DNA of 8,854 nt. Source: an uncultured Coriobacteriia bacterium (GTDB lineage Bacteria > Actinomycetota > Coriobacteriia > Coriobacteriales > QAMH01). The translations under genes and the position numbers were made by a program. Below, piece after piece: positions 1-5,766 of the stretch (position 1 is the first letter of the stretch; each line of letters begins with the position of its first letter). The stretch covers positions 1-8,854 of the forward strand of contig CASDTD010000099.1 in assembly GCA_949283445.1 (NCBI GenBank), given 5' to 3'. The notes under the pieces were generated by a model. The model did not search any database, had not been told where the DNA came from, and saw only the letters and a program-made list of their open reading frames with translations.

Positions 1-337
1 ATTCGTCGAGCTCGTCGCGGTCGGTGGGCTTGTGCAGGTGGCACAGCGGCTCTATGCCAAACGCCTGGGGCTGGTATTCCGCATAGGCGGACATGAGCAC
101 GATGAGCGGCTTGTGGTCCATGCTCTGCAGCGCGTCACGCAAGATCATCGACTCCGGGTCGGCGATGTCCCAATCCAAAAAGACGACGTCGAGCCCGCCG
201 TGCTTGATCTTCGCAACGGCCTCGGGAAAGCTCACGGCCTCTGAGACGACCTTGACGCGACCCGTGTCCTCGAGCTGCGTGGTAAGCTCCACGCGTGCGG
301 GCGCCTCGTCGTCGGCAATCATAGCCTCGAATATCAT
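1..337 (-). CDS. Response regulator, receiver domain (LytTR/AlgR-type), 3' end outside window
   Basis: Only the first 112 codons are in the window; the gene runs off the left edge. They form a CheY-like receiver domain. The acidic pair D9-D10 is followed by E11-A-P-A-R, the DDE-x-x-A-R pattern typical of LytTR-family response regulators. The phosphoacceptor is D55 in VVFLDWD, the switch Ser is S83 in VLMSAYAEY, and the conserved Lys is K103 in LHKPT. The start at 337 is supported by AAAGGA about 7 bases upstream. The output domain is not visible; a LytTR DNA-binding domain is an inference from the receiver type. A partner histidine kinase is not in the window. W56-D57 after the phosphoacceptor replaces the more usual I/M-x-M-P pattern, so the domain is somewhat divergent. 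The gene is divergent from the hydrolase at 494. Confidence 0.85.
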   Translation of the reverse strand, partial: MIFEAMIADDEAPARVELTTQLEDTGRVKVVSEAVSFPEAVAKIKHGGLDVVFLDWDIADPESMILRDALQSMDHKPLIVLMSAYAEYQPQAFGIEPLCHLHKPTDRDELDE

Positions 338-493
338 GTGCAGTTCCTTTCGAGTTTGCGGTCGTATGGCAAAACGCGCCTCATGCGACCGTTTCCAAGT
401 GCATAATACTAGCATGAAGCAACACGGCCGCCGCCTGCCACATGGCGTGCGGCAGACATCTTGCGCACAGCATATGACCGAGAGGAGCCCATC
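338..493. promoter_or_regulatory. Divergent intergenic region between response regulator and MBL hydrolase
   Basis: These 156 bases must carry the promoters for both divergent genes. An AT-rich patch at 402-410 (CATAATACT on plus, AGTATTATG on minus) is the only -10-like stretch, and it could serve either direction. No convincing -35 partner was found for it. The strongest signals are the two ribosome binding sites: AAAGGA before the minus start at 337 and AGGAG before the plus start at 494. Confidence 0.3.
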
Positions 494-1114
494 ATGACGC
501 AGATGCTCTATCAAGGACACGGATCCTACCGGCTTACCGCAGACGACGGAACCGTGGTGTACGTCGACCCCTTCGCGGGCGAGGGCTATGATGTGCCTGC
601 TGACCTCATCTTGGTCACGCACGAGCATTTCGACCACAACGTGGTAGACAAGATGCCGCATGCAGATGGTTGCGAAATCGTGCGCGCAAAAGACGTGCAC
701 CCCTCCCCGGACGAATACCTCACCGTGGAAAGCCACGGTATCCGTGTAACGGGCGTGCAGGCCTGCAACAAGAACCACCCCATCGACGAATGTGTGGGCA
801 TGGTCATCGACATCGACGACCTGAGTTTCTACGCTTCCGGCGACACGAGCATGACCGACGACATGAAAAGCGGCAAGCTCGCCAACCTCGGCCTGGACTG
901 GGCGGTGTTTCCCGGCGACGGCTTCTACAACATGGACATCGACGAGGCGAGCGAATGTGCGAAGCTCGTGGACGCGCACCACAGCATTCCCGTGCACCTC
1001 GTGCCCATCGACGATCCGAACGACCCCTCGCAGCTCTTCGATGCCGAAAAGGCAGAGGCGTTCAGAGGACCGGGCAAGACCGTCGTGAAACCAGACGAGA
1101 CCATCGAGCTGTAA
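494..1114 (+). CDS. Metallo-beta-lactamase-fold metal-dependent hydrolase (UlaG/Lactamase_B_3-like)
   Basis: This is a 206-residue protein of the metallo-beta-lactamase fold. It opens with GHGSYRL (8-14), then the strand VVYVDPF (21-27), then the metal-binding motif THEHFDHN with H43, H45, D47 and H48. Later metal-ligand and fold segments are YASGDTSM, where the Asp follows the SG turn, and the C-terminal SIPVHLVP containing the last His. This arrangement fits the small, soluble branch of UlaG-like or Lactamase_B_3 hydrolases, which act on lactones, phosphodiesters or unknown substrates; the substrate cannot be assigned. The ATG at 494 is chosen because AGGAG lies 6-7 bases upstream, whereas the earlier in-frame start at 461 lacks a ribosome binding site and adds residues with no family resemblance. 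It appears to be a single-gene transcript, ending before the shared hairpin at 1219-1252. Confidence 0.88.
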   Translation: MTQMLYQGHGSYRLTADDGTVVYVDPFAGEGYDVPADLILVTHEHFDHNVVDKMPHADGCEIVRAKDVHPSPDEYLTVESHGIRVTGVQACNKNHPIDECVGMVIDIDDLSFYASGDTSMTDDMKSGKLANLGLDWAVFPGDGFYNMDIDEASECAKLVDAHHSIPVHLVPIDDPNDPSQLFDAEKAEAFRGPGKTVVKPDETIEL

Positions 1115-1210
1115 GGGCGAAACTGCAAGGACCGAATACCACGGCGAGAAGAATAGGACGAATCAGCTCGCCTTCAAACAGTCTTCGCTTTCCTCATAGG
1201 GAATGCCATG

Positions 1211-1252
1211 AAAACAAAAGGGGCATGCACCCGCTCAAGAGCTCATGCCCCT
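1211..1252 (-). terminator. Intrinsic terminator for the molybdoenzyme operon, possibly bidirectional
   Basis: A perfect 9-bp stem (AGGGGCATG at 1219-1227 with CATGCCCCT at 1244-1252) is followed on the minus strand by TTTTGTTTT. It lies 26 bases beyond the stop codon of the ferredoxin-like gene. On the plus strand the stem is followed by CTCGTTTT, a weaker U-tract, so it may also stop transcription from the convergent hydrolase gene. Confidence 0.8.
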
Positions 1253-1277
1253 CTCGTTTTCGTATCTGACCTGCGCC

Positions 1278-1607
1278 CTACAGCGTCATCATCAGCATGT
1301 GCGAGTTGCCGGCCGCAATCTTCGCTGCTTCGTCGGCATCGAGAATCTGCAGACAGTTTGCCTGGCAGGTCTGGACGCACAGAGGCAGCTTGCCATCTGC
1401 CACACGGTCGCCGCACAGATGGCACTGGGAGGTGAGCAGCGGAATGTAGCTGTACTCCCATTTGCCGTTCGTCTTCTCGAACGGGCCGATTTCGGCAAGC
1501 TTGATGCCGTATTGGTCCTCGTCAAGGTTGTTGTTCACCTTGCACACCACCTCGCACGAATGGCAACCCGTGCACCAGCGGTAGTCAACTAGCAGTGCTT
1601 TCGCCAT
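1278..1607 (-). CDS. 4Fe-4S dicluster ferredoxin-like electron-transfer subunit
   Basis: This 109-residue iron-sulfur protein is probably the electron-transfer partner of the molybdoenzyme encoded immediately upstream. The first cysteine group is CTGCHSCEVVC (C12, C15, C18, C22). The second is C62-H-L-C65 followed by C77 and C81, giving eight ligands for two [4Fe-4S] clusters. C85 is a ninth cysteine. It resembles the N-terminal part of DmsB or transhydroxylase beta subunits but is about half their usual length and lacks the second ferredoxin module. There is no signal peptide or membrane segment. Its ATG lies one base after the TGA of the large subunit, and its ribosome binding site (GGGGGAG) sits inside the end of that gene, so translation is probably coupled. 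The linker KTNGKWEYSYIPLL (45-58) is typical of this subunit family. Confidence 0.93.
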   Translation of the reverse strand: MAKALLVDYRWCTGCHSCEVVCKVNNNLDEDQYGIKLAEIGPFEKTNGKWEYSYIPLLTSQCHLCGDRVADGKLPLCVQTCQANCLQILDADEAAKIAAGNSHMLMMTL

Positions 1608-1608
1608 G

Positions 1609-3933
1609 TCACTCCCCCTCCTTCACAGGATAGACCTTGCACAGGATGCACTTGTAGTTGCACCCGACGCCCGTCTTGCCCGCGCTCCACGAAATCAGAT
1701 TGTTGATGTTGAGCTCGTCGACGTCGTACAGGTTCTCCGGGTCGGCCTCCGGATGCCACCAGCCGTGATCGGTGGATGCCACGCGCTCGTCCATGCCCTT
1801 GGAGAGGGTGACGATGCGCTTGGCGCGGGCAACACGACCCGTATCGCCAACGGGTCCCTCAACCCAGCACCACTCGCCCTCGTGCACGCCGAACTTCTCG
1901 GCCGCTTTCGGGTGCAGCTCGATAGTTGGCTCAGGGTGAATCGGACGCAGATGCGCACCCTGACGGTTCTCTGAATGGAAGGTGTTGTGCTGGCGGGCGC
2001 CGGTGGTGAGCACCAGCGGGTATTCCCTGTAAAGCTCAGGCTGCGAATACGGAGTCACCGGCGGCTCGACGTAATGCGGCAGCGGGTCGAGGCCCATGAA
2101 CTCGAGACCCTGGGAGTAGAGCTCCACACGGCCAGTGGGCGTGGCGAAGCCAACGGAGCCATCGGGGCGAATCTTGCCCTTCTCATGTTTGTTGTACTCG
2201 AAGGGCAGGTAACTCGGCGCCGTATCGCGCACACCTGCAAAGTCCATGCCCGTCTCAGACAGGATGGTAGAGAACATGTCCTCCACAGTTTCCCAGGGCC
2301 ACGCCTCAGGGTTGAAGCGACGCCCCAGCTCCAGATTGATTTCCATGTCGCTTCTGGTCTCGCCCGCCGGCTCGACGGCCTTGTTGATGGTCTCGCCACG
2401 CTGCGTGCCGTCTCCACAACGGATGCCGTTGCGCTCGGGATAAGTCGTCACGGGAAGGAACAGGTCGCCGAAGGCCATCGCGGTAGGCGTCATGAACAGA
2501 TCGACCACGGCGTTGAACTCAAGATTGGAAAACGCCTTCTTGGTCAGTTCGTTGTCCACGGCACCGCAGGCAATCTGGTTGACCGTCTGCAGCCAGGAAG
2601 CTTTGATAGGGTAATCCTCGGGCTGGTCAATCATGTGCTGGACGAGCTTGCCCAGATGTGCCACCTGCAGGCCGAGCTTGTAGACGATGAGGTCGTTTGC
2701 GCCGATGCGCTTCTCCTCCTGGTCGAAGGGCAGGAAATCACGTCCCCAGCCGGTGATGTACTTCAGAAGCTCTGGGCCGATGATGTTGCTGCCAGGCTTT
2801 TCGAGGTTGCCCGTGATGGCGAACAAATCGAGCACGGCACGAGCACCGTCCACACAGTCCTCACGCTGGTCCAGTGCGACGCCCCACTGCAGCAGCGCCG
2901 GGCCGTTTTCGGCAATGAGATGCGCGGCCGCCGTGATGTCCTTGGGGTCAACCCACGTGACCTCGGCAGTCTTTTGCAACGTCCATTCGGCGCACAGCTC
3001 GGCATACTGCTCAAAGCCGTAGCACCACTTGTCGGCAAAGTCCTCGTCGTAGAGCTTCTCCTCGATCATGACGTTGGCAATACCCAATGCCAGCGCATGG
3101 TCAGAACCCGGACGCACGCGACACCACACATCAGCGTGAGCAGCAAGCCAGGTCAGACGCGGGTCGACGACGAGCAGCTTGGCTCCCCGCTGCAAGACGT
3201 CGGTGACCCAGTGACCGTAGGCGCCATCGGAATTGGCGACGACGGGGTTGTTGCCCCAGACCACCACGACGCCCGGGCACACCCACTCAGGGTTGTCGTA
3301 GCGGTCGATGAACTGCTGAGAATAGTCGCCTACCATGAACGTGCCGCTCGTCATCATGGAAGCGAAGATGCGCGGACCGAAGCAGGCCACGTTGCTCAGG
3401 GAGAACGAGTAGTTGGGGCTGCCGAAGCTCCAGGCAAGGCGGCTGATGTAAGCGGCGATGTCACGTCCCGTGCCCTGCAGGAACACGACGCTTTCGGCGC
3501 CGTACTTCTCCTTGTACTCGTTGAAACGCTGTTCGACGGTGTCCAGCGCCTCGTCCCAAGAGATGCGCTCCCACTTGTCCTTGCCTCGGTCTTCATAGGC
3601 GCGCTTCATAGGGTAGAGCACGCGCGTCTCGTTGTTCACGAAATCGGTGACCGCCGTGCAGCGCGGACACAGACGCCCCTGGTTGTAGGGGTTCTCTGGG
3701 TCGCCTTCCACATGGTCGACTTTGCCGTCCTTACTGTAAATGAGCACGCCGCACCCTAGATGGCATCCTGGTGCCGACCAAGCGCTGCCACGGGTGACCG
3801 TGTACTCACCGTCCTGGTAACGCCAGGGCTCGTCGTGGTCGAAGAACTTCATCCCCTGCTCGTTTTCCTTGATGTCCGCAGGCGCAACAACCCTGCGCGG
3901 CTGCAAGGTCGGGCTCACTTGCTCCTTGTCCAT
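1609..3933 (-). CDS. Molybdopterin (bis-MGD) oxidoreductase, acetylene hydratase / catechol dehydroxylase-like clade
   Basis: This 774-residue catalytic subunit belongs to the DMSO reductase superfamily. The N-terminal Fe-S region has C57-H-L-G-C61, then 27 residues, then C89-P-R-C92. The usual first cysteine position is A54. R91 sits where the Lys/Arg relay between cluster and pterin is expected. Molybdopterin-domain landmarks are RISWDEALD (123-131), VVVVWGNNP (222-230) and LLVVDPRLTWLAAHAD (253-268). C184 in NVACFGPR aligns by eye with the Cys that ligates tungsten in acetylene hydratase. The C-terminal dinucleotide-binding domain starts near 637 (EYPLVLTTGARQHNTFHS). Segments such as FMTPTA, AVEPAGE, ATPTGRVELYS and LDPLPHYVEP are those of the acetylene hydratase / catechol dehydroxylase group. 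No Tat signal is visible, so it should be cytoplasmic. ATG 3933 is preferred because GGAG lies 6 bases upstream; a TTG at 3945 would add four residues. Substrate unknown; reductive dehydroxylation is a guess from the clade. Confidence 0.92.
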   Translation of the reverse strand: MDKEQVSPTLQPRRVVAPADIKENEQGMKFFDHDEPWRYQDGEYTVTRGSAWSAPGCHLGCGVLIYSKDGKVDHVEGDPENPYNQGRLCPRCTAVTDFVNNETRVLYPMKRAYEDRGKDKWERISWDEALDTVEQRFNEYKEKYGAESVVFLQGTGRDIAAYISRLAWSFGSPNYSFSLSNVACFGPRIFASMMTSGTFMVGDYSQQFIDRYDNPEWVCPGVVVVWGNNPVVANSDGAYGHWVTDVLQRGAKLLVVDPRLTWLAAHADVWCRVRPGSDHALALGIANVMIEEKLYDEDFADKWCYGFEQYAELCAEWTLQKTAEVTWVDPKDITAAAHLIAENGPALLQWGVALDQREDCVDGARAVLDLFAITGNLEKPGSNIIGPELLKYITGWGRDFLPFDQEEKRIGANDLIVYKLGLQVAHLGKLVQHMIDQPEDYPIKASWLQTVNQIACGAVDNELTKKAFSNLEFNAVVDLFMTPTAMAFGDLFLPVTTYPERNGIRCGDGTQRGETINKAVEPAGETRSDMEINLELGRRFNPEAWPWETVEDMFSTILSETGMDFAGVRDTAPSYLPFEYNKHEKGKIRPDGSVGFATPTGRVELYSQGLEFMGLDPLPHYVEPPVTPYSQPELYREYPLVLTTGARQHNTFHSENRQGAHLRPIHPEPTIELHPKAAEKFGVHEGEWCWVEGPVGDTGRVARAKRIVTLSKGMDERVASTDHGWWHPEADPENLYDVDELNINNLISWSAGKTGVGCNYKCILCKVYPVKEGE

Positions 3934-3972
3934 ACGATGCTCCAATCTTCTCTCGTCTGCTGGCCCGTTCCC

Positions 3973-4275
3973 CTACCAGAGCGATTTCGACTTCATGGGC
4001 AGCACGCCGATGCGCGCCTTCGCAACGCCATCGATAAGCCCGTCGTAGACGCGCCCTTCTGCCACGCCCTCCATGGTGCCCAGCAAGGTGGTGATGGTGC
4101 AGGAGCAGCTGTAGTTGCCCTCATCGTCGATCTTGCCGTCCTTAACCGGTGCCGTGGAACCGAGCACCGTGAACTCGCCTTCGAACGTGCCATCGCCCTT
4201 GCGGTCGATAGTGAGCGTGCAGGGCTTCTTGCCGATGGGCAACTTGACGACTGCTTCGTAGGTTTCAACTGCCAT
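3973..4275 (-). CDS. Small beta-rich protein of unknown function, internally duplicated, first gene of molybdoenzyme operon
   Basis: The function of this 100-residue protein is not recognised. It has alternating short hydrophobic strands and Gly/Asp turns and no signal peptide or membrane segment, which suggests a small all-beta fold. The two halves resemble each other. Residues 6-48 run from Y6 through LPIG (12-15) and GTFEG (29-33) to PVKDGK (43-48). Residues 55-97 run from Y55 through TLLG (63-66) and GLIDG (79-83) to PMKSK (93-97). The G15-to-P43 and G66-to-P93 distances are 28 and 27. It contains three cysteines (C19, C57, C59). The start has a strong AGGAGG site. It is the first gene of the operon, 39 bases before the large subunit, so a role as a third subunit, a chaperone or a substrate-binding partner is inferred from position only. 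Confidence 0.88.
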   Translation of the reverse strand: MAVETYEAVVKLPIGKKPCTLTIDRKGDGTFEGEFTVLGSTAPVKDGKIDDEGNYSCSCTITTLLGTMEGVAEGRVYDGLIDGVAKARIGVLPMKSKSLW

Positions 4276-4303
4276 GACGTTCCTCCTCGTCTTTACGGCC
4301 TAT

Positions 4304-4317
4304 GTGACGTCTGTCAC
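4304..4317. promoter_or_regulatory. Inverted repeat GTGAC-N4-GTCAC upstream of molybdoenzyme operon
   Basis: GTGACGTCTGTCAC is a 5-bp inverted repeat with a 4-base spacer, 29 bases upstream of the first gene of the operon. It shares the core TGTCA with the larger palindrome at 4376-4393 and could be a second, weaker regulator site. The arms are short, so chance is possible. Confidence 0.35.
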
Positions 4318-4375
4318 GCGATGGTTTCATCATCGGAACTCGGAGCAAAAGTGAGAAGGGAGCAGCCTTGCTGAT

Positions 4376-4393
4376 ATGGCACTTAAGTGTCAT
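4376..4393. promoter_or_regulatory. Probable TetR operator: 18-bp palindrome
   Basis: ATGGCACTTAAGTGTCAT is an inverted repeat with eight of nine base pairs matched; only G4379 and T4390 break it. It lies in the spacer between the divergent TetR gene and molybdoenzyme operon, between candidate -35 and -10 elements for both directions. Size, symmetry and location are those of a classical TetR-family operator. It also argues that the TetR protein does not start at the TTG at 4368, since the palindrome would then be coding. Confidence 0.65.
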
Positions 4394-4457
4394 TTCGGGC
4401 AAAATGTCCATGAACGAACAGGTGCTGGAGAGCACATTGGACGAAGGGGCGAGCAGC

Positions 4458-5030
4458 ATGGATATACGCGCTGCACGGACGCGAGCGATGCTCGTGAACG
4501 CCTTTGATGCACTGGTATCGGAAAAGCCATTGGACAGTATTTCCGTCAGCGAGCTATGCGCACGCTCGACCGTGCGGCGCGCGACGTTCTACCGCCACTT
4601 CGATGATATGAACGCCTTCATCCGCTATTACTTTTCTACGCTGACCGACCAGTTCATGGAGGAGCGCGCTCAAGACGAGGAAATCGACGAGCTCATGTCC
4701 TATGCCCGCCATATGCATCTGTGCCTGCTGGAGTTCGTCGACTGCAACCGTGAGACGTTTCGCCATGTGATGGGCTCCGACATGTTGACGGACACGCTGG
4801 ACATGGTGATCTTGCAGGTAGCGGATGGCATCATCGCACGCATCGAGAAGGGCGCAGCCAGAGGGAACCTTGCCCCTGCAGCCGCCCCTCGAACCGTCGG
4901 GCTGTGCTATTCGTCTTGGCTCGTCCACGCCCTACGTTGGCGCATGCTCGACGACGAACCCGGCTCTTCCGAGGCGCTGGTAAACGAGGGTCTGGCACTG
5001 CTCGCAGCGCTTGCCGGCACAGGGGAATGA
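4458..5030 (+). CDS. TetR/AcrR-family transcriptional regulator
   Basis: This is a 190-residue regulator with the usual TetR architecture. The N-terminal DNA-binding domain reads R7-T-R at its opening, a first helix to about residue 22, then the helix-turn-helix ISVSELCARSTVRRATFYRHF (about 28-48), in which ATFYRHF is the family signature. Residues from about 50 onward form a divergent helical ligand-binding domain, so the inducer cannot be predicted. ATG 4458 is chosen because AAGGGG lies 8 bases upstream, the residues before the HTH then have normal length, and the operator-like palindrome falls outside the gene. Alternatives are ATG 4404 or 4410, with poor ribosome sites, and TTG 4368, which has a good purine-rich site but runs through the palindrome. 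Its divergent position makes it the likely local repressor of the molybdoenzyme operon and of itself. Confidence 0.9.
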   Translation: MDIRAARTRAMLVNAFDALVSEKPLDSISVSELCARSTVRRATFYRHFDDMNAFIRYYFSTLTDQFMEERAQDEEIDELMSYARHMHLCLLEFVDCNRETFRHVMGSDMLTDTLDMVILQVADGIIARIEKGAARGNLAPAAAPRTVGLCYSSWLVHALRWRMLDDEPGSSEALVNEGLALLAALAGTGE

Positions 5031-5084
5031 CAGCGGCCAACGCCTCGCGTGCCGCACGAAACAGAGATGTCAGCAGCAAATGAA

Positions 5085-5114
5085 AAGGACCTGCGGAAAA
5101 CTCCGCAGGTCCTT
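5085..5114. terminator. Bidirectional intrinsic terminator between TetR and universal stress protein genes
   Basis: A perfect 13-bp stem (5085-5097 with 5102-5114) encloses a 4-base loop. It lies 54 bases after the TetR stop and 27 bases after the convergent stress-protein stop. U-rich tails are present but short on both sides (TTGTTG on plus, TTTCATTT on minus, partly continuing the stem). The strength of the stem and its convergent position make a shared terminator very likely. Confidence 0.8.
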
Positions 5115-5141
5115 GTTGCAGCACTCGGCTTCGATGCCCCT

Positions 5142-5555
5142 TTACTTCACGACGAGCGTCGGGCACGTGGAGTGCTTGATGACCTTATGGGAAACCGAAC
5201 CGATGGCGAACTCCTGCAGCGCGTTCAGACCGCGGCTGCCGATGACGATGAGGTCGACGCCGTTCTTGTTGGCATAACGAACAATCTCGTCCGCAGGACG
5301 GCCATGCAACAGCACGAGCTCGGGAGTGATACCCGCCTGCGCGAACGCGTCGAGCGCCGGCTGGACAAGCTCCGTCTGCGCTTCTCCATGCGCCTTGACC
5401 GGGTCGTAGACCATGTCGGAGTACACATCAATGGCGATGACGGAAAGGATGTCGACCTGCGCGCCTTCGCTGGCCTTGGCAAGGTCGATAGCCTGGTTGA
5501 CGGCACGCATCGAGTTTTCGGACCCATCGACGGCAACGGCAATATGCTTATACAT
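5142..5555 (-). CDS. Universal stress protein, UspA family, ATP-binding type
   Basis: This single-domain universal stress protein has 137 residues, the normal length for the family. The N-terminal strand HIAVAVDGSENS (4-15) is the family opening. The C-terminal region VIGSRGLNALQEFAIGSVS carries the full nucleotide-binding pattern G106-x2-G109-x9-G119-S120, so this is the ATP-binding class, like MJ0577, rather than the UspA class that lacks it. CPTLVVK ends the protein in the usual way. It is cytosolic and probably dimeric; the physiological role is not predictable beyond stress or energy-state response. ATG 5555 is chosen from family length and GGAG 8 bases upstream; GTG codons at 5564 and 5561 are possible alternatives. 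It appears to be monocistronic, with its own promoter at 5649-5679 and the shared terminator at 5085-5114. Confidence 0.93.
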   Translation of the reverse strand: MYKHIAVAVDGSENSMRAVNQAIDLAKASEGAQVDILSVIAIDVYSDMVYDPVKAHGEAQTELVQPALDAFAQAGITPELVLLHGRPADEIVRYANKNGVDLIVIGSRGLNALQEFAIGSVSHKVIKHSTCPTLVVK

Positions 5556-5577
5556 GCTCACCACTCCCTCACTCCTC

Positions 5578-5595
5578 GCCAGCCCTTATGCTGGC
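5578..5595 (-). other. Hairpin in the 5' untranslated region of the stress-protein gene
   Basis: GCCAGC and GCTGGC form a 6-bp stem around a 6-base loop, starting 23 bases upstream of the ATG at 5555. It lies in the predicted leader but outside the ribosome binding site. A role in mRNA stability is possible; nothing more can be said. Confidence 0.3.
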
Positions 5596-5648
5596 CGTTT
5601 GCGTGACACCTGGAGGACGTGCGCCCGCAGCGCGCGGTTCCACCTCAC

Positions 5649-5679
5649 ATTATACGCGCGCGCAGACTCGGGAGAACAA
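5649..5679 (-). promoter_or_regulatory. Promoter candidate for universal stress protein gene
   Basis: The minus strand carries a perfect -10 hexamer TATAAT at 5654-5649. A -35-like TTGTTC lies at 5679-5674, but the spacer is 19 bases, longer than ideal, so the -35 assignment is weaker. Transcription would begin near 5642, giving a leader of about 87 bases. The promoter sits immediately downstream of, and partly overlaps, the U-tract of the preceding gene's terminator. Confidence 0.55.
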
Positions 5680-5709
5680 AAAAGACGGACGGCATTGCTG
5701 CCATCCGCC
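5678..5709 (-). terminator. Intrinsic terminator of the zinc-ribbon gene
   Basis: On the minus strand an 11-bp stem (5709-5699 with 5694-5684, including two G-U pairs) is closed by a GCAA tetraloop of the GNRA type and followed directly by six U residues (5683-5678). It lies 58 bases after the stop codon at 5767. This is a textbook Rho-independent terminator. Confidence 0.85.
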
Positions 5710-5766
5710 TTTCTTCGCTTCGTTCTTTTCTATGAAAACGAGCAAGCCCCTTTTCGGGGAGACTCC

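Larger units (their letters stand above)
4276..4457. promoter_or_regulatory. Divergent control region between molybdoenzyme operon and TetR gene
   Basis: This 182-bp spacer contains the start signals of both divergent units. It holds the minus-strand AGGAGG before 4275, an inverted repeat at 4304-4317, the 18-bp palindrome at 4376-4393, and a plus-strand AAGGGG (4444-4449) before 4458. On plus, TTGCTG (4368-4373) and CATTTC (4391-4396) are 17 bases apart and flank the palindrome. On minus, TTGCCC (4403-4398) similarly precedes CCATAT (4380-4375). Both -10 elements are weak matches, so the exact promoters are uncertain. Confidence 0.5.

Noticed and set aside
430..455. Imperfect hairpin CTGCC/GGCAG upstream of the MBL hydrolase
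   Set aside because: Only five contiguous pairs with a mismatched interior; within chance expectation for GC-rich DNA.
1975..3759. Open frame of 594 codons on the plus strand opposite the molybdoenzyme gene
   Set aside because: It is the antisense of a gene with clear motifs throughout, has no family features, and arises from GC-rich codon bias that leaves the opposite strand open. No ribosome binding site supports its start.
3890..3933. Twin-arginine signal at the N-terminus of the molybdoenzyme (P-R-R-V-V, residues 12-16)
   Set aside because: The Arg pair is followed by an acidic, polar stretch (ADIKENEQ) rather than a hydrophobic segment and there is no cleavage site, so it is not an export signal.
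3934..3945. TTG start at 3945 for the molybdoenzyme
   Set aside because: The purine-rich stretch before it abuts the codon without spacing, while ATG 3933 has GGAG six bases upstream.
3760..4374. Plus-strand open frame of 204 codons over the small beta-protein gene and the divergent spacer
   Set aside because: Antisense to a gene with a strong AGGAGG site and crossing the promoter region; no recognisable domain.
5049..5606. Plus-strand open frame of 185 codons opposite the universal stress protein gene
   Set aside because: It runs through the terminator hairpin and opposite a clear UspA-family gene; low-complexity composition without motifs.
5748..5760. Short hairpin CCCC-TTTTC-GGGG just after the zinc-ribbon stop
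   Set aside because: Only four pairs and no adjacent U-tract; the strong terminator at 5678-5709 explains transcript ending.
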